Assembly: GCA_033762255.1 (NCBI GenBank)
Contig: JANRLT010000044.1
Coordinates: 1 to 64,000 of the forward strand
DNA from: Pirellulales bacterium
GTDB lineage: Bacteria; Planctomycetota; Planctomycetia; Pirellulales; JALHPA01
Direction of reading: 5' to 3'
DNA: 64,000 nt
In this document: positions 10,101-18,407 of the stretch, piece by piece
Position numbering within the stretch: the first letter of the stretch is position 1
Layout: each line of letters begins with the position of its first letter
Notes under the pieces: model-generated
The model's database searches: none
What the model saw: the letters and a program-made list of their open reading frames with translations, nothing else
What the model was told of the DNA's origin: nothing
Position numbers and translations under genes: made by a program

Positions 10101-11363
10101 ATTCCCAAACTTGAGGATCGAAAGAAATGGCAGGAAGACAAAGATGCCGCCTCAGGCGTGTTTTACCGCATGATGGTTGAACATGTGAAAAAAGTGCTGG
10201 CCGATCCCGCTCGAGTATGTCCCGAGTATGATCCCGAGCAGGGCTACGAGTTGGCCGGTTTTGTCTGGCTTCAGGGTTTCAATGATTTGGTTGATGGCCA
10301 AACCTACCCAAATGGCAACTATGAGGAATATACGCGACTCTTGGCACACTTCATCCGCGACGTGCGCAAAGATCTTGACGCTCCAAAGATGCCCTTTGTC
10401 ATTGGCGTGCTAGGGGTCGAAGGCGAAAAGAATGTCAATTTCCGCAATGCCATGGCCGCACCGGCCGCCATGCCCGAGTTCCAAGGCAACGTGGTTGCTG
10501 TAGATACCGCGCCTTTTTGGGATCGTGATATCGAAGCCGCCGAACCCAAGCAGGGTGAGTATAACAACATTCTCGATACGGCTCACGTATTGAAAGCCGA
10601 TGGCACGCTCGATATGGAACGGAAATGGGACAAGTTCTGGAAGCCGATCGGCAAACCTTTGCCCGCAGCGCGTGACTGGCGGTTCATCACCATCGATGCC
10701 ACCGAAACGAAGGATAAACTAGAAGAATTCACCGATAGGAGATTCCGGGATATCACACTGCCCTCCGCAATGAAGAATTGGTATATGCCGGACTTCGATG
10801 ACAGCAAGTGGTCCGTGGGCAAGGCGCCCATTGGCAAGGGGGTGTGGAACCACAGCGGAATCATGTTGGACAAATATTCCTCAGAATGGGGCAAAGAAGA
10901 ATTCCTGCTCATGCGTACCACATTTGACGTGGAGAACCTCGACTACGATTCCTACCGCATCGCGATTTTGGCGCGACAAGGTTTTCATGTTTATTTGAAC
11001 GGCCACAAGATTCACACCTACATCTGGTGGCAGGATCAGCCGCAATACAGATCGATCGTCCTCGATAAAGAACAGACTCAATATTTAAAGAAAGGAAAGA
11101 ACGTCTTGGCCGTATATGCCAATGATCAATACTCCCCAGGCTCCACGGAACATTACGCCGCGCTGGATGCATGGATTGAAGGAATCACTAAAGGGGATCA
11201 AGAGAAGCTCGAACTTGCTTTGGAGGAAGTCCTTTCCCCCAAAGACCGAGAGGCACTTAAGGGCGCTTCCAATGGCGGCTACCATTACTTTGGCAGCGCA
11301 AAAATCTTTGCTCAGATGGGTAAGGCGTTTGCCGAAGCAAACCTCAAACTTATCAATAAGTAA
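7179..11363 (+). CDS. Secreted PDZ / DUF6288-like / HEAT / SASA esterase with inserted jelly-roll
   Basis: Exported giant of about 1394 residues, probably a carbohydrate esterase. The ATG at 7179 gives a clean signal peptide (hydrophobic core LILLTLTIFFAAHGLCLA). A PDZ-like domain follows (about 50-145, with GSPADGIFAIGDVILGVGGK), then a DUF6288-like alpha-helical region (about 150-490), HEAT-type repeats (about 500-800), and a SASA (sialate O-acetylesterase-like, SGNH) domain. The nucleophile block ILAGQSNMEGH puts Ser at about 834. The terminal SASA block GGYHYFGSAKIFAQMG with the catalytic His (about 1369) comes only at the extreme C-terminus, because a beta-galactosidase-type jelly-roll carbohydrate-binding domain (about 1160-1335) interrupts the fold. 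The ATG at 7179 lies 49 residues inside a longer frame opening at 7032. Substrate is unknown; polysaccharide deacetylation is the likely role. Confidence 0.82.
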   Translation: MKTRLILLTLTIFFAAHGLCLAVGNTRKSAAPDFTKGEKIPQNANHDWNLGATGLRGWIYCDKLVTSDARQIAITKVDRGSPADGIFAIGDVILGVGGKPFSHDPRTEMGKALTLAETEAGQGQLTLTRWRAGNSEEVVVRLPVLGTYSATAPYNCPKSARILELGCRDLARRMADPNYAQRLDPIPRSLNALALLASGDPSYLPLIKKEAEWAANFSDTGMATWYYGYVMIFLSEYKMATGDASVMPGLERLALEAAHGQSAVGSWGHRFARPDGRLHGYGMMNSPGLPLTISLVLAREAGVQDPALDLAIARSAKLLRFYVGKGAIPYGDHHPWIENHEDNGKCGMAAVLFNLMGETNSAEFFSRMSVASHGSERDTGHTGNYFNMLWAMPGVAQSGPNATGAWMKEFGSWYFDLARRWDHSYLHQGPPEAEEDSYAGWDSTGGYLLAYAMPLKKLYLTGKQASGAPQLDAAAAQSLIVDGSGWNNKDRHGFYDKLSNEQLLERLRSWSPVVRERAAMALGRRQDAPVSPLVEMLDSPSIEARYGACQGLIFLRGRGALAVDALQKTLAHPDLWLRIKAAEALAAIGKPATKAVPQLLELLAHVDEMNDPRGMQQRYLTFTLFGSDGMLAQSLEGVDRPALYKAVRAGLKNEDGRARGSIGSVYRHLSFEEIKPLLPAIHQAIVQPAPSGEMFADAIRVEGLRLLAEHRIEEGINALVTYTRDQNPWESQIRTPELMEILLTYGAHAKVAIPELAKIANYFEKDEKDFPPHLMRLKAKSVRDTISAIKAATDSPKLIRINQVEPEAKKTIAKEPGSDSAKAPLKVFILAGQSNMEGHAEIRTFDYIGKDPATAPLLKEMRNPDGTPRVCEKVWMSYLTGPYDGSANGEGLGKLTAGFGARGDQPTQDGGKIGPEFTFGIYMEKELKEPILIIKTAWGGRSLNTEFRPPSAGSYKLPKQIQAEWDKHPQGAHGIPKLEDRKKWQEDKDAASGVFYRMMVEHVKKVLADPARVCPEYDPEQGYELAGFVWLQGFNDLVDGQTYPNGNYEEYTRLLAHFIRDVRKDLDAPKMPFVIGVLGVEGEKNVNFRNAMAAPAAMPEFQGNVVAVDTAPFWDRDIEAAEPKQGEYNNILDTAHVLKADGTLDMERKWDKFWKPIGKPLPAARDWRFITIDATETKDKLEEFTDRRFRDITLPSAMKNWYMPDFDDSKWSVGKAPIGKGVWNHSGIMLDKYSSEWGKEEFLLMRTTFDVENLDYDSYRIAILARQGFHVYLNGHKIHTYIWWQDQPQYRSIVLDKEQTQYLKKGKNVLAVYANDQYSPGSTEHYAALDAWIEGITKGDQEKLELALEEVLSPKDREALKGASNGGYHYFGSAKIFAQMGKAFAEANLKLINK

Positions 11364-11506
11364 AACGGATGTGGATTGCCGCGGCATTCGCCTTTACCTA
11401 GAGCGGAAAACGAAACCGCTCGAGAAAGCTACAAGCGCCCTGGTTTCAGCGAAACGGGAATTCTGGTTTTCGAGCATTTGTTTTCCCGAATGGATGAAAC
11501 CTGATC

Positions 11507-12367
11507 GTGAATTCGAAACATCTACTACTCGATGGCGCTACCGGCACTGAACTCAACCGCCGTGGCGTGGACACCGGCTTGCCAATGTGGTCGGCGAACG
11601 CGCTCACCTCCGATACTGGATTGAATGTGTTGCGCCAGATTCATCTGGATTATTTAAAGGCGGGCGCGGACATCCTCACCACCAACACGTTTCGGACCCA
11701 TCGCCGCGCGCTGGCTGGTAAGGGGGACATCGCCCGCGAATTGACCATACGAGCGGTGGCGACCGCCCAAGAGGCTGTCGTAGAGCATGGCCAACCTGCG
11801 CAGGTGGCGGGCTCGCTGGCCCCGCTGGAAGATTGCTATCGACCGGACTTGGTGCCGTCCGAGGACGAATGCCGCGCCGAGCACTCCGAGCGCGTCCAGC
11901 ATCTTGTGGACGCGGGTGTTGACCTGTTGTTGATCGAGACGATGAACTCAATTCGGGAAGCTGTCATCGCCGCCAAGTTGGCAACCATCACCGGCAGACC
12001 CACCTGGGTCAGTTTTGTGTGCGACCGTGACGGGCGAATCCTGTCTGGCGAACTGCTGACGGTTGCCGCCGAGCTATTGTTACCGCTGGGCGTGAAGGCC
12101 CTGGGCGTGAACTGCGCTCCGGCGCATACACTGGCAAAACCACTGGCCAAGTTGCGGGGGATCTGCGGCCCCGATTTTCCGCTCATTGCCTATGGAAACA
12201 TTGGCTACGCCGACCAGTCGCAAGGCTGGATCAACACGGACGCCGTAAACCCGGATAGTTACTGGCAATATGCCCAGACTTGGCCGGCGCAAATCGTGGG
12301 GGGCTGTTGTGGCACCACGCCGGAACATATTCGCCAGCTAAGAGCTAAAAGAACCCCTGCCACATGA
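11507..12367 (+). CDS. Homocysteine S-methyltransferase family protein
   Basis: Transfers a methyl group, probably from S-methylmethionine, S-adenosylmethionine or a betaine-type donor, to homocysteine to give methionine. The 286-residue protein begins with LLLDGATGTELNRRG, the family N-terminus, has TTNTFRTH, GVNCAP (first zinc-ligand Cys) and VGGCCGTTPEHIRQL (the paired zinc-binding cysteines). It lacks the cobalamin and folate modules of MetH, so it is a stand-alone MmuM or BHMT-like enzyme. The start is GTG at 11507. It stands alone between the large esterase and a peptidase; methyl donor specificity cannot be read from sequence. Confidence 0.9.
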   Translation: MNSKHLLLDGATGTELNRRGVDTGLPMWSANALTSDTGLNVLRQIHLDYLKAGADILTTNTFRTHRRALAGKGDIARELTIRAVATAQEAVVEHGQPAQVAGSLAPLEDCYRPDLVPSEDECRAEHSERVQHLVDAGVDLLLIETMNSIREAVIAAKLATITGRPTWVSFVCDRDGRILSGELLTVAAELLLPLGVKALGVNCAPAHTLAKPLAKLRGICGPDFPLIAYGNIGYADQSQGWINTDAVNPDSYWQYAQTWPAQIVGGCCGTTPEHIRQLRAKRTPAT

Positions 12368-12588
12368 ATTCGCCCCCTATGATGCAAAAATCTTTTGCTC
12401 GATTCGCCATCCCCTTCGCGTCTATCGCCACCGTATTATGACTGCGTGTGAATACATTCACGCCGCTGGTGTCGCAGGGGAGATTGTAACCCCATACGGG
12501 CATTGTTCCAGTTTTGCCATTGAGTCCCTATAATAACAGTCCGCTAAGCCGCATACCCCGCGACCAACTCTTCAACTTGGACGAGACC

Positions 12589-14808
12589 ATGTTCGCTCGA
12601 ATATCTCTTGACGGTATTTGTCAAGATCTGATTATTGTGTGTTCTTTCGCCTGTATCTTTTTGATATCTGAAAGCAGCCTCATGGCCGAACATCCTCCCG
12701 TCGCACCAATTCACAATGTCGTCGAAAATCACCATGGCACAACGATTATCGATCCCTATCGATACATGGAGGATTTTAAAAGTCCGCTGGTTCAAGATTG
12801 GGTGAGGGCGCAAGCGGAATTTACCGACAAAACCATCCATGCGCTGCATGGACGGGACGCTTTACTCGCGCGAATTATCGAACTGGATGCGGGGACGCCT
12901 TACACGATCTCCAACATTACTTGCCGGCCCAACGGGGATTTATTTTACTTTAAGCAGTTAGCCTCGGAGAATGTGGCAAAGGTTTATTTGCGCGACGGAA
13001 AAACCAACCAGGAACGGCTGCTGATCGATCCCGAAACATTCCCTAAAACGAATGCTGCCGATCATTATACGATCAGCTTTATTCGCGTCTCGCCCAACGG
13101 ATCGCAACTGCTTTACGGTTTCGCGGCTTCGGGTAGCGAAGAAACCACGCTAAAAGTTTTCGATTTGCCCACGAATCAAGATCTGCCTATCGCCATCGAT
13201 CGATTGGAGGCCGAATACGCCTTGCCTTCTTGGTTCTCGGATGGAAAATCATTCGCATACAGTCGACGACGAAAAGTCGCGGCGGACGCGCCCCCAACCG
13301 AGGGTTATAAATTTACCCAAGCGTACCGTTACCCAATTGGCGATTCAATCGATCAAGCGACGATGATTTTCGCGGACAGGGCTGCCGGTTCGCCCGCCAT
13401 GGGGGAAATGGACTTTCCCGCCGTTATTATTCCCGCGGGCTCGACATGGGCGATTGGTCAAATCAGGCATGGCGACGAAACCGACATTTCGCTTTACGTT
13501 ACGCCACAATCCGCTTTAGGTTCTCCTGACACGCAATGGGTGAAAATTTGCGACCGAACCGATCAAGTCACCAGTTTTGCCGTTCGCGGCGATGATATCT
13601 ACCTGCTGAGCGCCCACAATGCCCCGCGCTTTAAAGTCATGCGCACTTCGCTGCGCGAGCCCAACTTAGCAAAGGCTGCAACGATTGTTCCCGCCGGGGA
13701 ATATGTGGTGGATTCGTTGGCGGTCGCCCAGGACGCGCTGTATGTGGACGTGCTTAAGGGAGTCGCCAACCAGGTGCTGCGCATCCCTTTTGAAAACAAC
13801 GCCGCCCCCGAATTTATCACCTTGCCCGCCGACGAGCCTTCCGGCACCGTCGCGGTTTCGCATCCAGAAATGCCCGGCGTGATGATTCGCACTAGCTCAT
13901 GGACAAAATCCAGTCGTTTATATCGATATGATCCCCTGTCGGGATCACTAGCGGAAACAGGGTTGCAACCCCCGGGAAAATATGACTCGCCCGATTTTCT
14001 CACTTCCGTCGAAGTCATGGTGACGAGTCATGATGGCGTCCAGGTCCCGCTATCGATCATTCATCGCAAAGATATTCGCCAGGATGGATCCAACCCGACA
14101 TTGCTGTCGGGCTACGGCGCTTATGGATTCACCATGCCTATGCGTTACGACCCCATTTCGCTCGCTTGGCTGGAACGGGGCGGAGTGCTGGCGTTCGCGC
14201 ACGTTCGCGGTGGCGGAGCTTTTGGTAAAGAATGGCATCACGCGGGACGAAAGCACACCAAGCCAAATACTTGGAAGGATTTTATCGCGTGTGGCGAGTA
14301 TTTAGTGCAAAAGGGCTATACTTCGCCCGCCAAACTGGCGGGTAAAGGGGGCAGCGCCGGAGGAATCTTAATTGGGCGGTCAATCACCGAACGGCCCGAT
14401 TTATTCGCCGCCGCCCAAATCTCGGTCGGCTGCACCGACATGATGCGATTTGAATCCACCATGAATGGACCGCCCAATATTCCGGAATTTGGCACTATCA
14501 CAAAAGCCGATGAATTTCGCGGTTTGCTGGCGATGAGCACTTTTCATCATATTCAAGACGGCGTCAAGTATCCCGCCGTCATCTTGACGCACGGCATCAA
14601 CGACCCGCGCGTGGAACCTTGGATTTCAGCCAAGGCCACTGCCCGCCTGCAAGCCGCCACCGCTAGCGGAAAACCAGTTTTATTTCGCGTCGATTACCAT
14701 TCCGGCCATGGCATCGGCTCGACGAAAAAACAACGCCAGGTAGAACTCGCTGATGTCTATTCATTCTTGCTCTGGCAATTTGGCGATCCGTCATTTCAAG
14801 CTGATTGA
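12589..14808 (+). CDS. Prolyl oligopeptidase family serine peptidase (S9A)
   Basis: Serine peptidase that cleaves proline-containing peptides. The likely start is ATG 12589 (739 residues); an in-frame TTG at 12514 would add 25. The N-terminus has a hydrophobic stretch (DLIIVCSFACIFLISESS) suggesting export or a signal anchor. After the typical NVVENHHGTTIIDPYRYMED segment comes the seven-bladed propeller (about 90-440), then the alpha/beta hydrolase domain. Catalytic triad: Ser589 in GKGGSAGG, Asp672 in INDPRVEPW and His707 in HSGHGIGS. The FAHVRGGGAFGKEWH block is typical of S9A. It is convergent with the Rrf2 gene downstream. Confidence 0.93.
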   Translation: MFARISLDGICQDLIIVCSFACIFLISESSLMAEHPPVAPIHNVVENHHGTTIIDPYRYMEDFKSPLVQDWVRAQAEFTDKTIHALHGRDALLARIIELDAGTPYTISNITCRPNGDLFYFKQLASENVAKVYLRDGKTNQERLLIDPETFPKTNAADHYTISFIRVSPNGSQLLYGFAASGSEETTLKVFDLPTNQDLPIAIDRLEAEYALPSWFSDGKSFAYSRRRKVAADAPPTEGYKFTQAYRYPIGDSIDQATMIFADRAAGSPAMGEMDFPAVIIPAGSTWAIGQIRHGDETDISLYVTPQSALGSPDTQWVKICDRTDQVTSFAVRGDDIYLLSAHNAPRFKVMRTSLREPNLAKAATIVPAGEYVVDSLAVAQDALYVDVLKGVANQVLRIPFENNAAPEFITLPADEPSGTVAVSHPEMPGVMIRTSSWTKSSRLYRYDPLSGSLAETGLQPPGKYDSPDFLTSVEVMVTSHDGVQVPLSIIHRKDIRQDGSNPTLLSGYGAYGFTMPMRYDPISLAWLERGGVLAFAHVRGGGAFGKEWHHAGRKHTKPNTWKDFIACGEYLVQKGYTSPAKLAGKGGSAGGILIGRSITERPDLFAAAQISVGCTDMMRFESTMNGPPNIPEFGTITKADEFRGLLAMSTFHHIQDGVKYPAVILTHGINDPRVEPWISAKATARLQAATASGKPVLFRVDYHSGHGIGSTKKQRQVELADVYSFLLWQFGDPSFQAD

Positions 14809-14946
14809 ATGTATTTGCTAGAGTTCGTTATTAGAACTGGGGGAGAAAGTAACTCGCGTTACCCTCTGAAAAAAATCAAGTCAGCCGGGAATGACACAGG
14901 GGGTGCGACACCATGTTTTTAAAACGGGAATCGCTATCACCCCCCC

Positions 14947-15432
14947 CTACTTCCCATTCATACCCACCAAAACCTCCAGATGTGCTGTGCCATTCACCTC
15001 CCCCTTAGCGGGTATCTCGCATAATGGCCGGCTGGAGTTAGGTTCCGCCAATATCTCGGCCAAGGTCGTCTGCTGAAACGCCGATTCCACCTGGGCCAGC
15101 GCATTGTCAATCCGTCGATGGAGGGGGCAAAGCCGCGCGCCGTGTCCCGCCAAACCCAAGGGACATGTGCGAATCCGCGCAATCGGTTCAACCGCATTAA
15201 CTACTTCTAAAATCGTCAATTCCGCCGGCGTTTTAACTAGTACCACCCCTCCTCCTATTCCCCGCTTGGAATGCAGGACATTCGCTCGACTTAGTCCCTG
15301 GATTACCTTGGAAAGATACGGCTTAGGTACAAGTGTCGCTTGGGAAATGTCTTCCGTGGTTTTGGCCTGCGGGGCTTGTGATGCTAAATAAACCACGGCT
15401 CTTAAGGCGTACTCAACTGTTTGTGATAACAT
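14947..15432 (-). CDS. Rrf2 family transcriptional regulator
   Basis: Winged-helix regulator, 161 residues from ATG 15432; an upstream extension to 15513 is poorly supported because MLSQTVEYALRAVVYLA is the family N-terminus. The recognition helix region is about 28-58 with the wing HSKRGIGGGVVL. Three cysteines, Cys90, Cys102 and Cys138, are candidates for binding an iron-sulfur cluster, but their spacing differs from the C-x7-C-x5-C of NsrR and IscR. The gene is divergent from a protoglobin gene, separated by about 150 bases containing an inverted repeat. That pairing suggests nitric oxide or oxygen sensing with the globin as target (inference). Confidence 0.9.
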   Translation of the reverse strand: MLSQTVEYALRAVVYLASQAPQAKTTEDISQATLVPKPYLSKVIQGLSRANVLHSKRGIGGGVVLVKTPAELTILEVVNAVEPIARIRTCPLGLAGHGARLCPLHRRIDNALAQVESAFQQTTLAEILAEPNSSRPLCEIPAKGEVNGTAHLEVLVGMNGK

Positions 15433-15454
15433 GAAATTTCCTAAAATTTCAAAA

Positions 15455-15472
15455 TTGGATATTGCAATCCAA
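15455..15472. promoter_or_regulatory. Candidate Rrf2 operator (inverted repeat)
   Basis: TTGGATATTGCAATCCAA, with outer arms TTGGAT / ATCCAA and an inner ATTGCAAT palindrome, lies 22 bases upstream of the Rrf2 start and about 110 bases upstream of the divergent protoglobin gene. Position and symmetry fit an operator for the divergent regulator; this is inference. Confidence 0.5.
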
Positions 15473-15581
15473 AATAAAAGGGTAAAAAATCTAATGCGGA
15501 CAAATAAATCCAATTTACTGCCTCAGTAGCTTTAAGTGCAAGTTTTATTCCAGATCACATTATCTATTTTGGAGCTTTTCC

Positions 15582-16165
15582 ATGCAAGCCATTCAAGAAT
15601 CTCGTTTGGAGTATGATCTTGGGTATCGATTTCAGATTTATGCGATTTTATCGAATTTGGAACGCCCGAAATTGACACCATCCACGCAGCGGCACCCCTT
15701 TTGGCTCCCCTCGTTCCCCACTTGGTGGATGCCGTCTACCACAAATTGCGTCAATACGACGCCACTTGGCGGCATTTTTTGCCTCGGCAATCGGGCTATG
15801 AAGGGGAACTATCCAAGAATCTAGCGGATTTGGATGTTCAGCACGCTCAAATTCAGTTTCGCAAAAGCCATTTGGCTCGTTACTTAACTAGACTGGTAAC
15901 CATGCCTTACGATCAAAAGATGCTCCACTACCTGGACACAGTGGGCAAAATCCACACACTGCATGCCGGTTCGCCAGAGTTGAATGTCCCCTTGGTACAA
16001 ATGAACGCCCTTTTAGGTTATGTGGCAGACGCGCTCACCTCGACAATCGTGGGATTCAAACTTCCCCACGAGCAAGAAACCCGAACGGTACGGGCATTTC
16101 AAAAGCTGTTATGGCTGCAAAATGATCTAATTAATCGGCATTACAGGGCGGCCCTGGCGGTCTAG
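15582..16165 (+). pseudogene. Protoglobin gene interrupted by a one-base frameshift
   Basis: Haem protein of the protoglobin / globin-coupled-sensor fold. The first frame from ATG 15582 reads MQAIQESRLEYDLGYRFQ, then runs out of homology. From about 15636 the frame one base back continues as DLCDFIEFGTPEIDTIHAAA and on through 16165, with DAVYHKLRQYDATWRHFLPR and the proximal-His block DTVGKIHT. Joined, the two halves give a full-length protein of about 194 residues, so one base appears to be missing near 15636. Either the gene is broken or the base is a sequencing error; the rest of the downstream frame is intact. A start at 15701 would lose the N-terminal helices. It is divergent from an Rrf2 regulator and followed by a strong terminator. 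Confidence 0.85.
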
Positions 16166-16195
16166 TCGACTTTGAACCACTGTTGTCATTTATTC

Positions 16196-16230
16196 GGCAG
16201 CTTTGCAGTCACCTCGACTGCAAAGCTGCC
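16196..16230 (+). terminator. Strong stem-loop after the protoglobin gene
   Basis: Perfect 14-bp stem (GGCAGCTTTGCAGT at 16196-16209 with its complement at 16217-16230) and a 7-base loop, 31 bases past the protoglobin stop. The following bases are AT-rich (ATATAATG) without a pure T run. Confidence 0.75.
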
Positions 16231-16292
16231 ATATAATGTAAGAAAGAACGCAATATGCACAATTTCAATACACATTAGAAGACCGGGTAATA

Positions 16293-16676
16293 CTAAGTGC
16301 CCGGTTCTTTCCACCATAGCAGTGCCGCCGCTCCCAGAGCCAACACCCATTCGCTCATCGCAAAGCCAATCGTCATCGTGGGAATGCCGCTAAAGGCAAA
16401 AAATCCGATCGTGCGAAAAACCACAATCGAGGCATGAACTAAAAAACAACACCAAAGCGCTGGCTGGGTGAAAGAATTTTGTACCAGCGGCCACAAAAAA
16501 ATTGCCCCTAGCCCAATTTGCAATCCGCCATACACGGCCAAATATTCCGACTGGCCATTCCCGGGCTGCAGCGTAAAGCCTAACGAACGGGAGGTTTGCT
16601 GGGGACTAAACGCGCACCACAAGGCCAATCCCCAATAAATCAAGCCCACAATCGCTAAAATCGAGCGTGTCACCAT
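16293..16676 (-). CDS. Small integral membrane protein, unknown function
   Basis: About 127 residues from the ATG at 16676; an earlier start at 16712 adds 12 polar residues. Four hydrophobic helices are visible: SILAIVGLIYWGLALWCAF, YLAVYGGLQIGLGAIFLWPL, PALWCCFLVHASIVVFRTIG and SEWVLALGAAALLWW. The layout resembles small DUF4345-type membrane proteins, but I cannot assign a family with certainty. It stands alone, convergent with the protoglobin gene. Confidence 0.65.
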   Translation of the reverse strand: MVTRSILAIVGLIYWGLALWCAFSPQQTSRSLGFTLQPGNGQSEYLAVYGGLQIGLGAIFLWPLVQNSFTQPALWCCFLVHASIVVFRTIGFFAFSGIPTMTIGFAMSEWVLALGAAALLWWKEPGT

Positions 16677-16872
16677 AAGTAATTTTCCGTTGTCTGGGCT
16701 GTAAGCGGACAATTAATCATTGCTTGGATTTTAGCCTGCAAGGAAAATTGCAACAGTGGTGCCGCGACCGAATAACGGGGGGTAGTTTGCAAAGAACTGA
16801 GGCGAATGATAAACCACCGAGCGCAGGGAGTGAAGGGAGGCAAGTGGTGGAACCCGTTCCGGCAAAAATGCT

Positions 16873-16890
16873 GGCGGAACCAGTTCCGCC
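16873..16890. repeat. Short palindrome downstream of glcF
   Basis: GGCGGAAC / GTTCCGCC, 8-bp arms separated by two bases, just past the glcF stop on the minus strand. A weaker GGAACCCGTTCC lies 25 bases further away. It may act as a terminator for the glcDEF transcript or be one of the dispersed palindromes of this genome. Confidence 0.5.
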
Positions 16891-16898
16891 CTACATTG

Positions 16899-18278
16899 CT
16901 AATACCGTTTTTCCCAGGGGATTTGGCGATAGCTCAGGTCTAAAAGCTCGATGGGGTGGATCACGGTCAATTTGTTGCCATCCAATCGGGCTTCGCGAGC
17001 AATTTGCAGCAAGCACCCCGCATTGGCCGTGGCGACAATCCTGGCTCCCGTGCCCAGGATATTGCCCAGTTTGCGGCGACTGAGTTGGGCGGACATTTCC
17101 GGCTGGGTCAGGTTGTATGTTCCCGCGGCGCCGCAGCAAAGTTCTGATTCGGGCAAATCCACCAGCGTTAATCCCGGGATCAGCCGTAGCAATCGCCGGG
17201 GTGCCTCGCGGATTTTTTGCGCGTGAACTAGATGGCAGGCGTCATGGTAAGTCACCGTCAGCGGCAGTTCGCCTTCCGGTTGATACGGCCCCAACTGATC
17301 CAAAAATTCCTGCACGTCGCGGACCTTTTCCGCAAACGCCGCCCGGGTCTGATCATGGGCGTCATGCCAGTGATGGGGATAATCTTTTAACATAGCGCCG
17401 CAACCCGCGACATTCACGATAACGGCATCGACATCGGCGGGTTGAAAAATCGCGGCGTTGGCATTGGCAAAGTGGCGCGCTGGCTCGCTTTCTCCCGCAT
17501 GCAGAGCAATCGCGCCACAACAGACCTGCTCCCGTGGAATGAGCACATCGCAACCGTTCTGCTGCAGCACCCGCGCTGTCGCCCAATTCGTCTGGGCAAA
17601 GAGGGCTTCATTAACACAACCTGTAAACAAGGCCACCCGCGCGCGGCGCTTGCCGATGGCGGGTAAAACCTCGGGCAGGCGGGGCAACTTGCGGCCTCGC
17701 GGCGGCAGGGACTGGGTCAATTGCCGTAAATTGTGGGGAAGCAACCGCAGCAGGCCGAGTTTTTCAGCCATCCAAAGCAATCCCAATCGCTGCGCTATCC
17801 TGGCCGGCCACAACGCCCAGGCCAAACGCCGCGGATAGGGTAACAAACCCATCAGCACGTAGCGATGAAACCAATCTGGCGATTTTGCCTGTGCGTTGGC
17901 TAACTCGTGCATGCCCACGCGGAAGGGCTCGATCAAGCGGCCATATTGTACACCCGAGGGGCATGCCGTTTCGCACGCGCGGCAATCCAGGCATAAATCG
18001 AGATGTTTACGCACCTCATCGTTAAGGGGTATCCGCTGGTCCGTGACGGCCCGCATTAAGTAGATGCGCCCGCGGGGTCCGTCATTTTCATTGCCGGTCA
18101 GGACATACGTTGGGCAGGCGGAAGTACACAAGCCGCAGTGAATACAGTCCAAAAAGTCCGCGTAATCGACCCGCGCGCCGGGATTCGCTTTTCCGTTGCC
18201 CGACAATAGAGCATCCGTCCGGGTGGCCGTCGCGGAGCTATCATCAGTCACAACAGTGGAAGGAATGACGTCTGGCAT
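16899..18278 (-). CDS. glcF: Glycolate oxidase iron-sulfur subunit GlcF
   Basis: Electron-transfer subunit of membrane-associated glycolate oxidase, which oxidises glycolate to glyoxylate. Two ferredoxin motifs, CIHCGLCTSACP and CLDCRACETACP, are followed by two cysteine-rich CCG domains ending in LFTGCVNE, VCCGAIALHAGE, YHDACHLVHAQ and SELCCGAAGTYNLTQPEMS. The ATG at 18278 gives 459 residues, close to the family; a TTG at 18398 would add 40 hydrophobic residues and I consider it less likely. It is third in glcD-glcE-glcF on the minus strand. With GlcD and GlcE it feeds electrons to the quinone pool and supplies glyoxylate for glycine formation, linking it to the gcv operon nearby. Confidence 0.93.
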   Translation of the reverse strand: MPDVIPSTVVTDDSSATATRTDALLSGNGKANPGARVDYADFLDCIHCGLCTSACPTYVLTGNENDGPRGRIYLMRAVTDQRIPLNDEVRKHLDLCLDCRACETACPSGVQYGRLIEPFRVGMHELANAQAKSPDWFHRYVLMGLLPYPRRLAWALWPARIAQRLGLLWMAEKLGLLRLLPHNLRQLTQSLPPRGRKLPRLPEVLPAIGKRRARVALFTGCVNEALFAQTNWATARVLQQNGCDVLIPREQVCCGAIALHAGESEPARHFANANAAIFQPADVDAVIVNVAGCGAMLKDYPHHWHDAHDQTRAAFAEKVRDVQEFLDQLGPYQPEGELPLTVTYHDACHLVHAQKIREAPRRLLRLIPGLTLVDLPESELCCGAAGTYNLTQPEMSAQLSRRKLGNILGTGARIVATANAGCLLQIAREARLDGNKLTVIHPIELLDLSYRQIPWEKRY

Positions 18279-18407
18279 AGGGCGAGCTGCCAAAAAAACC
18301 ACCAGCGGGCTATGATTTGCGACCGGGACGTGAATTTTGCTCGGGGACAAGGAGAGCAACACGGTCGCGGTCCGATCGGCGAAAACCAACCATGGCAAAC
18401 GGCATTT

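Noticed and set aside
15701-16165. Protoglobin starting at 15701 as an intact 154-residue gene
   Set aside because: This start omits the N-terminal helices, which are encoded upstream in a shifted frame; a frameshift is the better explanation.
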